The position numbers were made by a program, and so were the translations under genes. A DNA stretch of 34,822 nt from RPQJ01 sp031404015 (GTDB taxonomy: Bacteria; Pseudomonadota; Gammaproteobacteria; Steroidobacterales; Steroidobacteraceae), in contig JANNGT010000126.1 in the NCBI GenBank assembly GCA_031404015.1, forward strand, positions 1 through 34,822, read 5' to 3'. Each line of letters opens with the position of its first letter. Positions within the stretch are counted from its first letter, which is position 1. Positions 33,076 to 34,822 of this stretch are shown piece by piece. The notes beneath the pieces are model-generated. The model worked only from the letters and a program-made list of their open reading frames with translations. It searched no databases and had not been told where the DNA came from.

Positions 33076-33608
33076 CGCGCGCCTCGCCGCCGGATTCGAG
33101 TGGCAGGATCCTGCGACGGCGGACGTGGCTCCTGGCTGCGTTCGCCCTTTTGCTTTGTGCTGCGGCGGGCAAGTCGGATGCCGCGGCGGATTGCTCCATT
33201 GCGGCGGTCAGCGTGAACTTCGGCGTGTACGACCCGGCCGCGACGTCGGCGGACGACTCGGTCGGCACGGTCACCGTCACCTGCCGGCACGTCTCGGGCG
33301 GCGCGGAACGCGTCAGTTACTCGGTGAGCCTCGCGAACGGCCTGTCCGGAAACAGTGCGACGACACGCGCAATGCGCGCCGGGGCAGCACGCCTCGGTTA
33401 CAACGTGTTCACGGATCCGGCCCGCACCCAGGTCTGGGGCAACGGCACGGGCGGTACGATGATTGCGTCAGGATCGATGACTGTCGGCCCCGGCGTCGGC
33501 AACGGCACCCAAACGGTCACGCACACCGTATACGGCCGCATCCCGCAATTGCAGGACGCGGCGCCGGGCACCTACAACGACACGATGGTCCTGACGCTGA
33601 CGTTCTAG
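33066..33608 (+). CDS. Csu-type SCPU-domain subunit, probable tip or minor pilin
   Basis: A 180-residue exported protein starting with GTG inside the usher gene (10-base overlap). A long n-region (about 1-19, Arg-rich) precedes the hydrophobic TWLLAAFALLLCAAAG. The SCPU fold follows: ADCSIAAVSVNFGVYDP, VTVTCRHVSGG, LGYNVFTDPARTQVWGNG, HTVYGRIPQLQ and GTYNDTMVLTLTF. In Csu clusters the gene after the usher encodes the tip adhesin CsuE, normally with two domains and over 300 residues. This one has a single domain, so a minor pilin or a shortened tip subunit is possible. It converges on the next gene with no gap between stops. Confidence 0.82.
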   Translation: MQIARASPPDSSGRILRRRTWLLAAFALLLCAAAGKSDAAADCSIAAVSVNFGVYDPAATSADDSVGTVTVTCRHVSGGAERVSYSVSLANGLSGNSATTRAMRAGAARLGYNVFTDPARTQVWGNGTGGTMIASGSMTVGPGVGNGTQTVTHTVYGRIPQLQDAAPGTYNDTMVLTLTF

Positions 33609-34130
33609 TCAGCGAATGATCGCGGTGAGCTGGACGGGCAGTTCGTATTCGCCTGGGATCGCCACTGCATTCAGCCAGAGGCGGTAGGTCAGCGTGAATT
33701 GTTTGCCGAGTGGCTGGGTGACTTCGACCCCGAGGTCGCCCATGCGCACCGGCGCCTGAAATCCCTGGATGTCGATCGAATCCGTGAGGCCGACCCGGGG
33801 ATTCAGCTGCAGCGCCACATGGTCGGGCGCGTTGGTCTTGAGCTGGTAGTGTCGCGACACATCGAGATAGCCACGCTGCACGTCCGCCGCAGTGATCGAG
33901 ACAGGCGAGGCATCGGCCTGCAGGTTGGCGTGGGGCAGGACCTGTGCTGACACTTGCAGGTTTGCGGAGACCGTTCCTGCCCGCGCGGTGCCACCGAAAG
34001 CCACCGCGACCAAAGCAAGCAACAGCCACCCCGACCACATTGCCGCCACCGTCTCGGGCCGGGGGAGCGCACGCGCTGCCCAGCCCGTTGCATGGGGGTC
34101 ATCAGACCGCGACAGAGCTGCGCGCGCCAT
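33609..34130 (-). CDS. Exported beta-rich protein beside the pilus genes
   Basis: A 173-residue protein I do not recognise with certainty. A hydrophobic segment (WSGWLLLALVAVAFGGTARA, about 32-51) looks like a signal peptide. If the start is ATG 34130 it has an unusually long basic n-region; a second ATG at 34040 gives a conventional one. The mature part is beta-strand-like, with VSANLQVSAQVLPHANLQADAS, ITAADVQRGYLDVSR and a final LTYRLWLNAVAIPGEYELPVQLTAIIR. It has no cysteine, unlike the SCPU subunits. The strand pattern and terminal PGEYELPV motif recall pilin-like periplasmic proteins found near Csu loci. Its stop abuts the tip-gene stop, so the two convergent transcripts would overlap. 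A pilus-associated role is inference. Confidence 0.65.
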   Translation of the reverse strand: MARAALSRSDDPHATGWAARALPRPETVAAMWSGWLLLALVAVAFGGTARAGTVSANLQVSAQVLPHANLQADASPVSITAADVQRGYLDVSRHYQLKTNAPDHVALQLNPRVGLTDSIDIQGFQAPVRMGDLGVEVTQPLGKQFTLTYRLWLNAVAIPGEYELPVQLTAIIR

Positions 34131-34176
34131 GCGGTCTAATCGCTACTAAGGATGACGCAGTTCACGTTTTGAAGCT

Positions 34177-34224
34177 AAACCCTGTCGGGCCGCTTGCGCA
34201 ACAGGGTTTGGTATGGATCAAACC
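34177..34224 (+). promoter_or_regulatory. Alternative stem-loops in the leader of the GltD-like gene
   Basis: AAACCCTGT (34177-34185) and ACAGGGTTT (34201-34209) form a perfect nine-base inverted repeat with a 15-base loop. The right arm extends as GGTTTG (34205-34210), which also pairs with CAAACC (34219-34224) across an eight-base loop. The two hairpins share the middle segment and exclude each other. This 208-base gap (34131-34338) lies before the oxidoreductase start and divergent from the pilus-side gene. Confidence 0.4.
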
Positions 34225-34338
34225 AGACTGGAGCGGGATGCGCGCCCGACCCCATGGCACCGGCACGCGGAAATGCGTGTTGCGCGCCCTTCCAGAACGG
34301 CTAAAGTCGCGTTCCGTCTCAGGAATTCAGGGCTCTAC

Positions 34339-34822
34339 GTGACTGTTCCGCCGACCGATACCGCCAATCCCGACTATTTTCACCGGGTTGTGGACTGCCA
34401 GTGGGCCTGCCCGGCCCACACCGACGTGCCCGAGTACATCCGCCTGATCGCGCTCGGGCAGTTTTCCGACGCCTACATCGTCAATCGCGAGTCCAACGTG
34501 TTCCCGGGCATCCTGGGGCGCGTCTGCGACCGTCCCTGCGAGCCGGCCTGCCGGCGCGGGCGGGTCGAGGACAAACCGGTCGCCATCTGCCGGCTCAAGC
34601 GTGTCGCCGCCGACCACAAGGACGACATCACGTCCCGGTTGCCGGTGGTGCCGGCGCAGAAGAACGGCAAGAAGGTGGCCTGCATCGGCGCGGGTCCCGC
34701 CTCGCTCACGGTTGCGAATGACCTGCTCCCGCTCGGCTACGAAGTCGTGATCTTCGAGCAGTGGGACAAGCCGGGCGGCCTGATGCGCACCAACATCCCC
34801 GCGTTCCGCCTGCCGGAATCCG
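34339..34822 (+). CDS. GltD-like NAD(P)-binding oxidoreductase, 5' part only
   Basis: N-terminal 161 residues of a flavoprotein related to the glutamate synthase small subunit and dihydropyrimidine dehydrogenase. The Fe-S cluster domain shows CQWACPAHTDVPEY, ALGQFSDAYIV and GRVCDRPCEPACRRG...AICRLKR, giving the two-cluster cysteine pattern. The FAD-binding start is VACIGAGPASLTVANDLLPLGY, with the GxGxxS signature, and EQWDKPGGLMRTNIP follows. It probably transfers electrons from NAD(P)H to a partner, but which partner lies beyond the window. GTG 34339 is chosen because MTVPPTDTANPDYF reads like the family start and a CAGGG lies just upstream. An in-frame ATG at 34273 would add 22 unconserved residues. 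The gene continues off the right edge. Confidence 0.85.
   Translation, partial: MTVPPTDTANPDYFHRVVDCQWACPAHTDVPEYIRLIALGQFSDAYIVNRESNVFPGILGRVCDRPCEPACRRGRVEDKPVAICRLKRVAADHKDDITSRLPVVPAQKNGKKVACIGAGPASLTVANDLLPLGYEVVIFEQWDKPGGLMRTNIPAFRLPES

Noticed and set aside
1..34822. CRISPR array, tRNA, rRNA, insertion sequence or prophage
   Set aside because: No regularly spaced repeats, cloverleaf, ribosomal segments, transposase or phage genes were seen in either strand.

Overview
This is a GC-rich chromosomal window with dense coding. The gene content fits a Gammaproteobacterium of the Steroidobacter, Nevskia or Xanthomonad kind: CysB-type and OxyR-type LysR regulators with gammaproteobacterial signatures, YajQ, a PCu(A)C copper chaperone, a DUF3011 secreted protein, a Csu-type pilus cluster and a Fur-like box before a TonB receptor. 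This placement is inference from gene content, not a phylogeny. I see no rRNA, tRNA, CRISPR array, insertion sequence or prophage.

Layout. Positions 1-1252 (minus) hold the 5' part of a comM-like AAA+ gene broken by a frameshift. Positions 1347-4678 (plus) hold cysB and two tandem paralogous sulfate-binding protein genes. Positions 4712-6595 hold a fused permease/ATPase ABC exporter, which converges on a small phnA-like gene across a long heptamer-repeat hairpin. Positions 6931-13184 (minus) are a tightly packed operon read as cysA, cysT, cysW, sensor kinase, response regulator. Its CysA carries an extra C-terminal domain of about 200 residues that looks like a universal stress protein fold, and its kinase has a one-base frameshift. 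Positions 13324-17473 (plus) encode a HerA/FtsK-type ATPase, a DUF2780-like small protein and a lipoprotein with a thioredoxin fold whose two active-site cysteines are both serine. It shares a CTAG stop with a convergent yajQ gene.

Further on come a Fur-boxed TonB-dependent receptor (18127-20307), a membrane fatty acid desaturase (minus), a secreted protein with mirror-symmetric domain order (21737-22765), a GIY-YIG-like protein (minus), a D-2-hydroxyacid dehydrogenase and a NUDIX hydrolase (minus). A plus-strand set follows: oxyR, a PCu(A)C copper chaperone and a 1006-residue protein joining a lipase-like hydrolase, an M17-N/macro-like domain and a CHAT protease domain. Positions 29481-33608 encode a Csu-type chaperone-usher pilus: pilin, chaperone, usher and tip subunit. 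A convergent secreted protein follows, and then the start of a GltD-like oxidoreductase that runs off the window.

Two themes stand out. The first is sulfate uptake: CysB, two binding proteins and CysATW are split over about 11 kb, with the transporter translationally linked to its own two-component system and to a CysA with a possible ligand-binding domain. The second is the oxyR-linked lipase-CHAT protein, a candidate stress or defence effector.
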